NCBI GenBank assembly: GCA_025267735.1
Contig: CM046299.1
Span: 37,028,887-37,092,886 of the forward strand
DNA length: 64,000 bases
Source: Mactra quadrangularis
Lineage: Eukaryota > Mollusca > Bivalvia > Venerida > Mactridae
Direction of reading: 5' to 3'
Positions 53,701 through 56,731 of this stretch are shown here, one piece after another (position 1 is the first letter of the stretch; each line of letters starts with the position of its first letter). Position numbers and translations under genes: made by a program. The notes below the pieces were generated by a model. It was not told the origin of the DNA. It worked only from the letters and a program-made list of their open reading frames with translations, and searched no databases.

Positions 53701-56700
53701 TGCATGAACAATACTATAGAGTACAAAGCCCCTTACGAAAACGGTAAAAGATGCTTAACATTTGTCATGTTTCAGACAAGTTCGAGAATGAGTCTTGTTG
53801 GGTCAATTCTTGGCCGATAGTTATATCAAATAAAAAACCTTGATTACATTTTTGAGGCACCATTACAATTAATTATGTAGCAAATTTCATAGCACTTATT
53901 CAGATGCTTCTTATCTGCTTAAATGAGTAGAACAAGACTGTGTCAAAAATGGTCAAATCAATGGTAACTCTTGTTAAAACAAATGTTTGCTCCCAATTTT
54001 ATCAAAACTGGTCATAACCTTAATAAATAAAATCCAAACATGTTCGAAGAATGCAAGCTTGAGCCAAAAAGTTATGTCAAATTAAAAATAAAATATAGTT
54101 AAATTGCCAAATTTGTATAAAATTTATAGGATGTTTCTTTAAGTCTCAAACAGTTTTAATGTTGGATAGTATATGGTCTAAGCCTTGGTCACTAGGTCAA
54201 ATCATTAGAACAAAACCTTTTCTAAGAGATTCAGTTATCGCTCTAAGGATCATTGGATGTTGAAGAGAATCATCAGAATTAATCTTTGTCTTGCCAAAGT
54301 CGAGATATTATGTGTAAAATATGATATGCATGATTAAGAACGATTTAGGTCATATCAATTATTCAAATCTTAACGAATAAGTACCTCGGCCTCTTGATGG
54401 CGCTTCAGTTATAATTGTTGTTGGTCCTTCTGTTGTTGTTGTTGTTGGCTGTTCAGTTGATGTTGTTGTGCCTGTAGTAGTTGATGTTGTTGTGCTTTCA
54501 GTAGTTGTCGTTGTTGTGGTTTCAGTTGCTGTTGTCGTTGTACTTCCGGGTGTTGTTGTTGTTGTACTTTCGGGTACTGTTGTTGTTGTACTTTCGGGTA
54601 CTGTTGTCGTTGTACTTCCGGGTGTTGTTGTTGTTGTACTTTCGGGTACTGTTGTTGTTGTACTTTCGGGTACTGTTGTCGTTGTACTTCCGGGTGTTGT
54701 TGTTGTTGTACTTTCGGGTACTGTTGTTGTTGTACTTTCGGGTACTGTTGTTGTTGTACTTTCGGAAACTGTTGTCGTTGTACTTCCGGGTGTTGTTGTT
54801 GTTGTACTTTCGGGTACTGTTGTCGTTGTACTTCCGGGTGTTGTTGTCGTTGTACTTTCGGGTACTGTTGTCGTTGTACTTCCGGGTGTTGTTGTTGTTG
54901 TACTTTTGGGTACTGTTGTCGTTGTACTTTCGGGTACTGTTGTCGTTGTACTTCCGGGTGTTGTCGTCGTTGTACTTTCGGGTACTGTTGTTGTTGTACT
55001 TCCGGGTGTTGTCGTCGTTGTACTTTCGGGTACTGTTGTTGTTGTACTTTCGGGTACTGTTGTCGTTGTACTTTCGGGTACTGTTGTCGTTGTACTTTCG
55101 GGTACTGTTGTTGTTGTACTTTCCGGTACTGTTGTTGTTGTACTTTCGGGTAGCGTTGTTGTTGTACTTTCGGGTACTGTTGTCGTTGTACTTTCGGGTA
55201 CAGTTGTCGTTGTACTTTCGGGTACTGTTGTCGTTGTACTTTCGGGCGCTGTTGTCGTTGTACTTTCGGGTACTGTTGTCGTTGTACTTTCAGGTACTGT
55301 TGTCGTTGTACTTTCGGGTACTGTTGTTGTTGTACTTTCGGGCACTGTTGTTGTTGTACTTTCGGGTACTGTTGTCGTTGTACTTTCGGGTACTGTTGTC
55401 GTTGTACTTTCAGGTACTGTTGTTGTTGTACTTTCGGGTACTGTTGTAGTTGTACTTTCAGGTACTGTTGTTGTTGTACTTTCGGGTACTGTTGTTGTTG
55501 TACTTTCGGGTACTGTTGTAGTTGTGCTCTCAGTTGCTGTTGTCGTTGTACTTTCGGGCACTGTTGTTGTTGTACTTTCGGGTACTGTTGTTGTTGTACT
55601 TTCGGGTACTGTTGTATTTGTGCTCTCAGTTGCTGTTGTCGTTGTACTTTCGGGCACTGTTGTTGTTGTACTTTCGGGTACTGTTGTTGTTGTACTTTCG
55701 GGTACTGTTGTAGTTGTGCTCTCAGTTGCTGTTGTCGTTGTACTTTCGGGTACTGTTGTAGTTGTGCCTTCAGTTGTTGTAGTCGTTGTACTTTCAGTTG
55801 ATGTGGCTTCTTCAATTAGTGTTGTCGTTGTACTTTCGGGTACTGTTGTCGTTGTACTTTCGGGTACTGTTGTCGTTGTACTTTCGGGTACTGTTGTCGT
55901 AGTACTTTCGGGTACTGTTGTCGTTGTGCTCTCAGTTGCTGTTGTCGTTGTACTTTCGGGTACTGTTGTAGTTGTGCCTTCAGTTGCTGTTGTAGTTGTA
56001 CTTTCGGGTACTGTTGTTGTTGTGCCTTCAGTTGCTGTTGTAGTTGTACTTTCGGGTACTGTTGTTGTTGTGCCTTCAGTTGCTGTTGTAGTTGTACTTT
56101 CGGGTACTGTTGTAGTTGTTCCTTCAGTTGCTGTTGTAGTTGTACTTTCGGGTACTGTTGTAGTTGTTCCTTCAGTTGCTGTTGTCGTTGTACTTTCGGG
56201 TACTGTTGTTGTTGTGCCTTCAGTTGCTGTTGTAGTTGTACTTTCGGGTACTGTTGTTGTTGTGCCTTCAGTTGCTGTTGTAGTTGTACTTTCGGGTACT
56301 GTTGTTGTTGTGCCTTCAGTTGCTGTTGTAGTTGTACTTTCGGGTACTGTTGTAGTTGTGCCTTCAGTTGCTGTTGTTGTTGTACCTTCAGTTGACGTTG
56401 TTTCTACCACTGTTGTTGTTGTTATGGTTTCAGTAGACGTTGGTGGTTCAGTTGATGTTGTCGCATCAATTGGCGTTGTTGTTGTTTCTTCACTGGCTGT
56501 TGTTGTCGATATGGTGACAGTGGATGTTGGTGGTTCAGTTGTTGTAGTCAATGGCGGTGTTGTAGTGCCCTCAGTTGAGGGACTCTCAGTAGTTAATTCG
56601 CCTGTTGTTGTAGGTACGTCAGTGGTTGTAGTAGGTGGGTCAGTGGTTGTTGACTGCTGTGACGTCACTGTATGTGGTAACGTAACCACTATTACTACAG

Positions 56701-56722
56701 CTAATATAGCTTTAAAATTCAT
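14776..56722 (-). CDS. MUC4-type transmembrane mucin-like protein (NIDO-AMOP-VWD-EGF-SEA), 42 coding exons
   Basis: Predicted cell-surface mucin of 3,042 residues. Coding exons in transcript order (high to low): 56722-54385, 53345-53215, 51631-51329, 50901-50712, 47696-47434, 46795-46579, 42341-42133, 41199-41025, 40322-40122, 39714-39463, 38246-38015, 36719-36544, 36150-35983, 35379-35257, 34451-34332, 34028-33888, 33400-33284, 32919-32656, 32269-32141, 31418-31293, 30474-30349, 29755-29624, 29226-28978, 28178-28059, 27808-27689, 27173-27045, 26583-26455, 25632-25375, 24909-24646, 23989-23861, 23573-23316, 22721-22443, 21987-21955, 21353-21110, 20794-20741, 20329-20172, 19487-19373, 19017-18868, 17077-16872, 16127-16063, 15410-15381, 14781-14776. 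Every junction has AG/GT borders and continuous phase, and the total is 9,129 nt. Domains: signal peptide 1-21; Thr-rich array ~112-725; NIDO ~810-985; AMOP-like 988-1147; VWD 1148-1426; Ig/cadherin-like spacer 1427-1545; EGF series 1619-2689; SEA-like 2701-2852; EGF-like half 2853-2890; TM ~2898-2924; tail to 3042. NIDO-AMOP-VWD followed by EGF is the MUC4 layout and is also known in cnidarian and mollusc 'mucin-like' proteins. The start ([10 protein letters not shown]) is chosen because a splice acceptor sits nine bases upstream and a signal peptide follows; an in-frame ATG at 56770 lies in the predicted upstream intron. Introns without other entries show no feature. Confidence 0.88.
15381..15410 (-). 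CDS. Exon 41: cytoplasmic tail microexon
   Basis: A 30-nt phase 0-0 microexon encoding [10 protein letters not shown] (residues 3032-3041), with a good acceptor (TCTTTTGCAG) and donor (GTAAGT). Skipping it keeps frame. Confidence 0.75.
16063..16127 (-). CDS. Exon 40: cytoplasmic tail
   Basis: Encodes an aromatic-rich segment ([16 protein letters not shown]) at residues 3010-3031. Flanked by ATTTTACAG and GTAAGT; phases 1 to 0 match its neighbours. Confidence 0.8.
16872..17077 (-). CDS. Exon 39: cytoplasmic tail with polybasic run
   Basis: Encodes residues 2941-3009: a Pro/Gly/Trp-containing stretch, a Ser-rich acidic patch (TTSSSSDDT), then RKRRRRRR (bases 16906-16929) and [17 protein letters not shown] acidic sequence. 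The Arg codons are GC-rich in an AT-rich locus. The basic run resembles a nuclear-localisation or phosphoinositide-binding cluster. Acceptor GACTTTTCAG, donor GTGTGT. Confidence 0.82.
17156..18467 (-). mobile_element. 5'-truncated LINE, copy 2 (RNase H portion), in intron 38
   Basis: A second copy of the LINE in intron 6, differing from it by only a few substitutions per 60 bases over the shared 1.3 kb. It keeps the RNase H domain and 3' UTR, ending in a TTTG (CAAA on minus) microsatellite at 17156-17180. The homology stops abruptly at about 18467, so it is 5' truncated. The RNase H frame is open from the break to the stop at 17268, with acidic residues visible in FTDGSK, TAEVKA, FSDSLS and EKVDILA. 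I found no clear target-site duplication. Its 3' end lies only about 80 bp from the acceptor of exon 39. Confidence 0.85.
17268..18467 (-). pseudogene. LINE ORF2 fragment: RNase H and C-terminal zinc-binding-like region
   Basis: Partial frame without its reverse transcriptase. It contains the complete RNase H core (D..E..D..D motifs) and the [15 protein letters not shown] motif, then a Cys/His-rich C terminus ([27 protein letters not shown]) typical of RNase H-bearing LINEs of the I/Nimb/Jockey group. No promoter or natural start remains, so it is considered dead. Confidence 0.8.
18868..19017 (-). CDS. Exon 38: transmembrane helix
   Basis: Encodes residues 2891-2940. A hydrophobic span from [20 protein letters not shown] through IAIICVVYV is followed by the stop-transfer sequence RNRKR, fixing a type I topology (extracellular N terminus, cytoplasmic C terminus). 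Acceptor GACTTTTTTCAG, donor GTAAAT. Confidence 0.88.
19373..19487 (-). CDS. Exon 37: juxtamembrane EGF-like half module
   Basis: Residues 2853-2890, with four cysteines spaced C-x8-C-x5-C-x8-C ([20 protein letters not shown]). It sits between the SEA-like domain and the membrane helix, as in other SEA-EGF-TM mucins. Acceptor ATATTTTCAG, donor GTATGT. Confidence 0.8.
20172..20329 (-). CDS. Exon 36: SEA-like domain, C-terminal half
   Basis: Residues 2800-2852. The exon opens exactly at [12 protein letters not shown], which matches the SEA strand that carries the Gly|Ser autoproteolysis site (G-S-x-x-x). GS codons are at 20323-20328. The rest ([16 protein letters not shown]) resembles the following SEA helix. 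Confidence 0.75.
20741..20794 (-). CDS. Exon 35: SEA-like domain, middle
   Basis: Encodes [17 protein letters not shown], residues 2782-2799. The acceptor was chosen by phase: TTTCTTTAG gives a continuous frame from exon 34, whereas the upstream ATTACAG, 17 bases earlier, would hit a stop in the required phase. Confidence 0.7.
21110..21353 (-). CDS. Exon 34: SEA-like domain, N-terminal part
   Basis: Residues 2701-2781, starting [20 protein letters not shown]. Contains several N-glycosylation sequons (NLT, NTS, NSS) and no cysteine, as expected for SEA. Ends at a GTACAA donor after AACTACCA; this donor is the weakest in the model. Confidence 0.7.
21955..21987 (-). CDS. Exon 33: Thr-rich linker microexon
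   Basis: A 33-nt phase 1-1 microexon encoding [11 protein letters not shown]. It links the EGF series to the SEA-like domain and is likely O-glycosylated. Acceptor ACAATTTTAG, donor GTATGT. Confidence 0.75.
22443..22721 (-). CDS. Exon 32: two EGF modules
   Basis: Residues 2597-2689. A laminin-type EGF ([26 protein letters not shown]) is joined to an EGF beginning [17 protein letters not shown]. Phase 1-1 composite exon. Confidence 0.87.
23316..23573 (-). CDS. Exon 31: two EGF modules
   Basis: Residues 2511-2596. [18 protein letters not shown] opens a laminin-type [21 protein letters not shown] opens a calcium-binding EGF. Phase 1-1. Confidence 0.88.
23861..23989 (-). CDS. Exon 30: calcium-binding EGF
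   Basis: Residues 2468-2510, six cysteines, starts [12 protein letters not shown]. The donor-side split codon begins with C, giving Pro rather than Ala at the next module start. Confidence 0.87.
24646..24909 (-). CDS. Exon 29: two EGF modules
   Basis: Residues 2380-2467. [16 protein letters not shown] (laminin-type EGF) and [19 protein letters not shown] (calcium-binding EGF). Phase 1-1. Confidence 0.88.
25375..25632 (-). CDS. Exon 28: two EGF modules
   Basis: Residues 2294-2379. [17 protein letters not shown] and [17 protein letters not shown]. Phase 1-1 composite exon, parallel to exons 18, 23, 29, 31 and 32. Confidence 0.88.
26090..26402. mobile_element. Possible MITE with imperfect terminal inverted repeats, in intron 27
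   Basis: A ~310-bp segment with more G+C than its surroundings. Its left end (GTAGATCTGGCCTTTTCC then AAGGTCACGT) resembles the inverse of its right end (GACGTGACCTCAAAGGG then AAAAAGTACAGATCC). No coding potential. The ends are imperfect and no clear target duplication was found. Confidence 0.35.
26455..26583 (-). CDS. Exon 27: EGF module
   Basis: Residues 2251-2293, starts [17 protein letters not shown], six cysteines. Lys replaces the usual D/N in the calcium motif. Phase 1-1; donor GTATGA. Confidence 0.85.
27045..27173 (-). CDS. Exon 26: EGF module, non-calcium type
   Basis: Residues 2208-2250, [19 protein letters not shown] through CVCRNGYEF; six cysteines but no D-x-D/N-E-C entry motif. 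Acceptor TTTTGCAG, donor GTACAA. Confidence 0.83.
27689..27808 (-). CDS. Exon 25: calcium-binding EGF
   Basis: Residues 2168-2207, [20 protein letters not shown]; six cysteines; donor GTACGT after a split codon beginning with C. Confidence 0.85.
28059..28178 (-). CDS. Exon 24: calcium-binding EGF
   Basis: Residues 2128-2167, [20 protein letters not shown]; six cysteines; phase 1-1. Confidence 0.87.
28433..28500 (-). repeat. Solo LINE/SINE 3' tail in intron 23
   Basis: On the minus strand this reads GGCGCGATATGACCTTTC, then TGTTGGGGCGCTGTAAAACC and an ACAAACAA tail. It matches the 3' tails of both LINE copies (43122-43200 and 17156-17225) over about 55 bp, but no LINE coding sequence is attached. 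It is either an extremely truncated LINE or the 3' end of a SINE that uses the LINE tail. Confidence 0.75.
28978..29226 (-). CDS. Exon 23: two EGF modules
   Basis: Residues 2045-2127. [20 protein letters not shown] (laminin-type EGF) and [17 protein letters not shown] (calcium-binding EGF). Its donor GTAAGTCATTAAG is duplicated 20 bp downstream. Confidence 0.88.
29624..29755 (-). CDS. Exon 22: calcium-binding EGF
   Basis: Residues 2001-2044, [19 protein letters not shown]; six cysteines; phase 1-1; acceptor ATTTTTTCAG, donor GTAAAG. Confidence 0.87.
30349..30474 (-). CDS. Exon 21: EGF module, non-calcium type
   Basis: Residues 1959-2000, [19 protein letters not shown]; six cysteines, no calcium consensus. 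Donor is GTTTGT, an uncommon but valid GT site. Confidence 0.83.
   Translation of the reverse strand: MRISAHNTLRRTVPIFVLSSIVNQCVHVNLAFILELIIKLV
31293..31418 (-). CDS. Exon 20: calcium-binding EGF
   Basis: Residues 1917-1958, [19 protein letters not shown]; six cysteines; phase 1-1. Confidence 0.86.
32141..32269 (-). CDS. Exon 19: calcium-binding EGF
   Basis: Residues 1874-1916, [20 protein letters not shown]; six cysteines; phase 1-1; donor GTAATC. Confidence 0.86.
32656..32919 (-). CDS. Exon 18: two EGF modules
   Basis: Residues 1786-1873. [20 protein letters not shown] (laminin-type EGF), then [18 protein letters not shown] (calcium-binding EGF). Phase 1-1. Most similar in layout to exon 23. 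Confidence 0.88.
33284..33400 (-). CDS. Exon 17: calcium-binding EGF
   Basis: Residues 1747-1785, [19 protein letters not shown]; six cysteines; phase 1-1. Confidence 0.86.
33888..34028 (-). CDS. Exon 16: EGF module, non-calcium type
   Basis: Residues 1700-1746, [19 protein letters not shown] through [11 protein letters not shown]; six cysteines, no calcium consensus; phase 1-1. Confidence 0.84.
34332..34451 (-). CDS. Exon 15: calcium-binding EGF
   Basis: Residues 1660-1699, [20 protein letters not shown]; six cysteines; phase 1-1. Confidence 0.86.
34540..34690. repeat. Trinucleotide microsatellite tract in intron 14
   Basis: Impure runs of ATC, AAT and CAG/CAA triplets (for example CAGCAGCAGCTGCAGCAAC). 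The minus-strand frame rich in Leu and Met that runs through it is a by-product of the repeat. Confidence 0.8.
35257..35379 (-). CDS. Exon 14: calcium-binding EGF, first of the series
   Basis: Residues 1619-1659, [20 protein letters not shown]; six cysteines; phase 1-1; donor GTAATT. Confidence 0.86.
35983..36150 (-). CDS. Exon 13: cysteine-rich, degenerate EGF-like
   Basis: Residues 1563-1618. [20 protein letters not shown] then [10 protein letters not shown] and [17 protein letters not shown]. The insert between the cysteines is longer than in a standard EGF. Phase 1-1. Confidence 0.82.
36544..36719 (-). CDS. Exon 12: end of spacer domain and Cys-rich segment
   Basis: Residues 1504-1562. 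[20 protein letters not shown] completes the Ig/cadherin-like beta domain begun in exon 11; [13 protein letters not shown] starts an EGF-like Cys-rich stretch. Phase 2 at its start, phase 1 at its end. Confidence 0.83.
36972..37025 (-). other. Exon-like segment in intron 11 (cryptic or lost EGF exon)
   Basis: A 54-nt open segment between a strong acceptor (AAATTTTTTCAG) and donor (GTGAAC). In phase 1-1 it encodes [18 protein letters not shown]. The flanking coding junction (exon 11 to 12) is phase 2, so simple inclusion would shift frame. Possibly a remnant exon or part of a rare isoform. Confidence 0.3.
37663..37768 (-). other. Exon-like open segment in intron 11
   Basis: 106 nt open in one frame, bounded by CAAACAATTCAG and GTATAT, encoding [20 protein letters not shown] then [15 protein letters not shown]. 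The Cys-rich end loosely recalls exon 12 ([13 protein letters not shown]). It needs phase 1 at its start, whereas exon 11 leaves phase 2, so it is not part of the main model. Confidence 0.3.
38015..38246 (-). CDS. Exon 11: Ig/cadherin-like spacer domain
   Basis: Residues 1427-1503, [20 protein letters not shown] through [13 protein letters not shown] cysteine-free beta-type domain of the kind that follows VWD in MUC4-like invertebrate proteins. The frame is short and has no internal Met, so an ATG-based ORF search would miss this exon. Acceptor CAATTTTAG, donor GTAAGT. Confidence 0.82.
39463..39714 (-). CDS. Exon 10: VWD C-terminal region
   Basis: Residues 1343-1426. Begins [18 protein letters not shown], equivalent to the W.(T)..ES.F.Y segment after the VWD core in MUC4. 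Continues with [20 protein letters not shown] and [10 protein letters not shown]. Confidence 0.87.
40122..40322 (-). CDS. Exon 9: [12 protein letters not shown] motif
   Basis: Residues 1276-1342. Contains [20 protein letters not shown], the conserved G-L-x-G-N-x-(D/N)-x-D motif of VWD domains, and FDQFGNTC at the end. Confidence 0.88.
41025..41199 (-). CDS. Exon 8: VWD middle
   Basis: Residues 1218-1275. [20 protein letters not shown] opens the exon; the rest includes [19 protein letters not shown]. Acceptor TGTGTAAATAG, donor GTAGGA; phase 0 at its start. Confidence 0.85.
42133..42341 (-). CDS. Exon 7: VWD N-terminal with GDPH site
   Basis: Residues 1148-1217. [20 protein letters not shown] is the classic VWD start. 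GDPH (bases 42319-42330) is the sequence at which MUC4, MUC2 and RGM-type VWD domains are cleaved between Asp and Pro. Confidence 0.9.
42785..42880 (+). repeat. tRNA-derived SINE head in intron 6
   Basis: TGGTGCAGAGGTAAAGTACT (A-box-like) and GGGTTCGATTCC (B box) are spaced as in a tRNA, followed by GGCACAGATTT. The anticodon stem does not pair, so it is not a functional tRNA gene. A similar head, inverted, lies at 46085-46165. Confidence 0.5.
43230..44501 (-). pseudogene. LINE RNase H and C-terminal region
   Basis: A 423-codon open stretch. After the RT-connection segment ([20 protein letters not shown]) comes RNase H with all four acidic positions visible ([34 protein letters not shown]), then [10 protein letters not shown] and [17 protein letters not shown], a zinc-binding-like tail. 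Nearly identical to the copy at 17268-18467. It has no start of its own; it is the 3' part of a broken ORF2. Confidence 0.88.
44606..44920 (-). pseudogene. LINE RT C-terminal part (palm motif C and thumb)
   Basis: Begins at the VDDF motif C of the reverse transcriptase, reached only after a one-base frameshift from the upstream RT frame near 44915. Continues with [19 protein letters not shown], the conserved block after motif C, and [17 protein letters not shown] second frameshift near 44625 separates it from the RNase H frame. Confidence 0.85.
44905..45732 (-). pseudogene. LINE reverse transcriptase, N-terminal and palm region
   Basis: Visible RT blocks in order: [42 protein letters not shown] (motif A aspartate) and [10 protein letters not shown] (motif B). 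The frame then breaks before motif C. The 5' side (45733-45998) holds the pre-RT region, including [17 protein letters not shown], in other frames. Confidence 0.88.
46085..46165 (-). repeat. tRNA-derived SINE head in intron 6
   Basis: Minus strand: TTGGTGTAGTGGTGTAACG (A-box-like) and GGGTTCGATCCC (B box). The anticodon arm has a short CCTC/GAGG stem with a non-canonical loop. It lies just beyond the 5' end of the LINE. Confidence 0.5.
46200..46244. repeat. Perfect 14-bp inverted repeat (hairpin)
   Basis: ATAGTCGTGAATTT (46200-46213) and its exact complement AAATTCACGACTAT (46231-46244) are separated by 17 bases. Intronic; possibly the remnant of a small TIR element. Confidence 0.7.
46579..46795 (-). 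CDS. Exon 6: AMOP-like domain, second part
   Basis: Residues 1076-1147. [20 protein letters not shown] and [19 protein letters not shown]; the CC..C pattern and the C-x-Y start correspond to the end of AMOP regions in MUC4-like proteins. Acceptor ATATTTTCAG, donor GTAAGT. Confidence 0.85.
47434..47696 (-). CDS. Exon 5: AMOP domain
   Basis: Residues 988-1075. [20 protein letters not shown] then [20 protein letters not shown]: the C-x-x-W-Y and C-x-C pattern of AMOP. Phase 1 at its start, 0 at its end. Confidence 0.85.
50712..50901 (-). CDS. Exon 4: NIDO domain, C-terminal part
   Basis: Residues 925-987. [20 protein letters not shown] continues the NIDO fold begun in exon 3 (the N-T/A-F-Q-x-I segment of nidogens). 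Acceptor TTTGTTTTCAG, donor GTAAGT. Confidence 0.85.
51329..51631 (-). CDS. Exon 3: NIDO domain core
   Basis: Residues 824-924. [12 protein letters not shown], then [20 protein letters not shown] and [13 protein letters not shown], the conserved core of NIDO (I-A-P-F-x-x-D and T-W-x-x-V). Phase 0-0. Confidence 0.88.
51868..53092 (+). repeat. tRNA-derived SINE interrupted by a nested element
   Basis: Left piece 51868-51999 carries A box (GGCGTAATGGTTAGCATG) and B box (GGGTTCGAGCC). The right piece 52986-53092 carries GAGCTGGCCGTCG, GAATACGACGTTAAA and an A-rich tail. The whole is flanked by CAGACCG (51861-51867 and 53093-53099). The two pieces join cleanly once the 979-bp insert and one copy of its duplication are removed. 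Confidence 0.8.
52000..52978. mobile_element. Non-autonomous long-TIR DNA element (979 bp) nested in the SINE
   Basis: Left end CAGGTCCGGGACAACTC; right end is the near complement, ending GAGTTGTCCCGACCCC. Flanked by a 7-bp duplication GTTAGTG (51993-51999 and 52979-52985). Each terminal ~130 bp consists of reiterated copies of a GGACAACTCAACCCG phrase, forward at the left and inverted at the right, around an AT-rich core of ~700 bp with no open frame. Superfamily not assignable by eye. Confidence 0.8.
53215..53345 (-). CDS. Exon 2: start of NIDO domain
   Basis: Residues 780-823. [20 protein letters not shown] leads into [15 protein letters not shown], the F-x-F-F-G-x-x-(F/Y)-x-x-(I/V)-Y start of NIDO. 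No internal ATG in a useful place, so ATG-based ORF scans miss it. Acceptor GATACTTTAG, donor GTACGT. Confidence 0.85.
53346..54384. other. Intron 1, nothing recognised
   Basis: AT-rich intron between the mucin exon and the NIDO start. A local near-repeat (CAATCTTTTGAAATAATGTC) occurs twice around 53580-53640. No coding or RNA feature. Confidence 0.6.
54385..56722 (-). CDS. Exon 1 (coding): signal peptide and Thr-rich mucin array
   Basis: Residues 1-779. [20 protein letters not shown] is a signal peptide, with cleavage likely near residue 21. A Thr/Ser/Pro-rich, cysteine-free region follows, the substrate for dense O-glycosylation. Residues ~112-725 are about 77 octapeptides of the TTTTVPES type. 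The first third alternates with TTTTATEG, the last third with TTTTTPGS; one unit near residue 320 is replaced by TLIEEATS. Donor GTACTT. The acceptor TTCTACATTTCAG at 56732-56744 implies a non-coding 5' exon upstream. Confidence 0.9.
54548..56389. repeat. 24-bp coding minisatellite with 48-bp higher-order units
   Basis: DNA repeat underlying the octapeptides. Units differ mainly at the second Thr codon (ACA, ACG or ACT) and at the last four residues. Two long open frames on the opposite strand and one in another minus frame arise because the 24-bp unit contains no stop in those frames; they are not genes. Confidence 0.92.
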
Positions 56723-56731
56723 CTTGAGCGT

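Noticed and set aside
54409..55815. Second minus-strand frame rich in Gln/Pro/Lys (QQYPKVQ repeats)
   Set aside because: Out-of-frame reading of the same repeat; it does not connect to exon 2 in phase.
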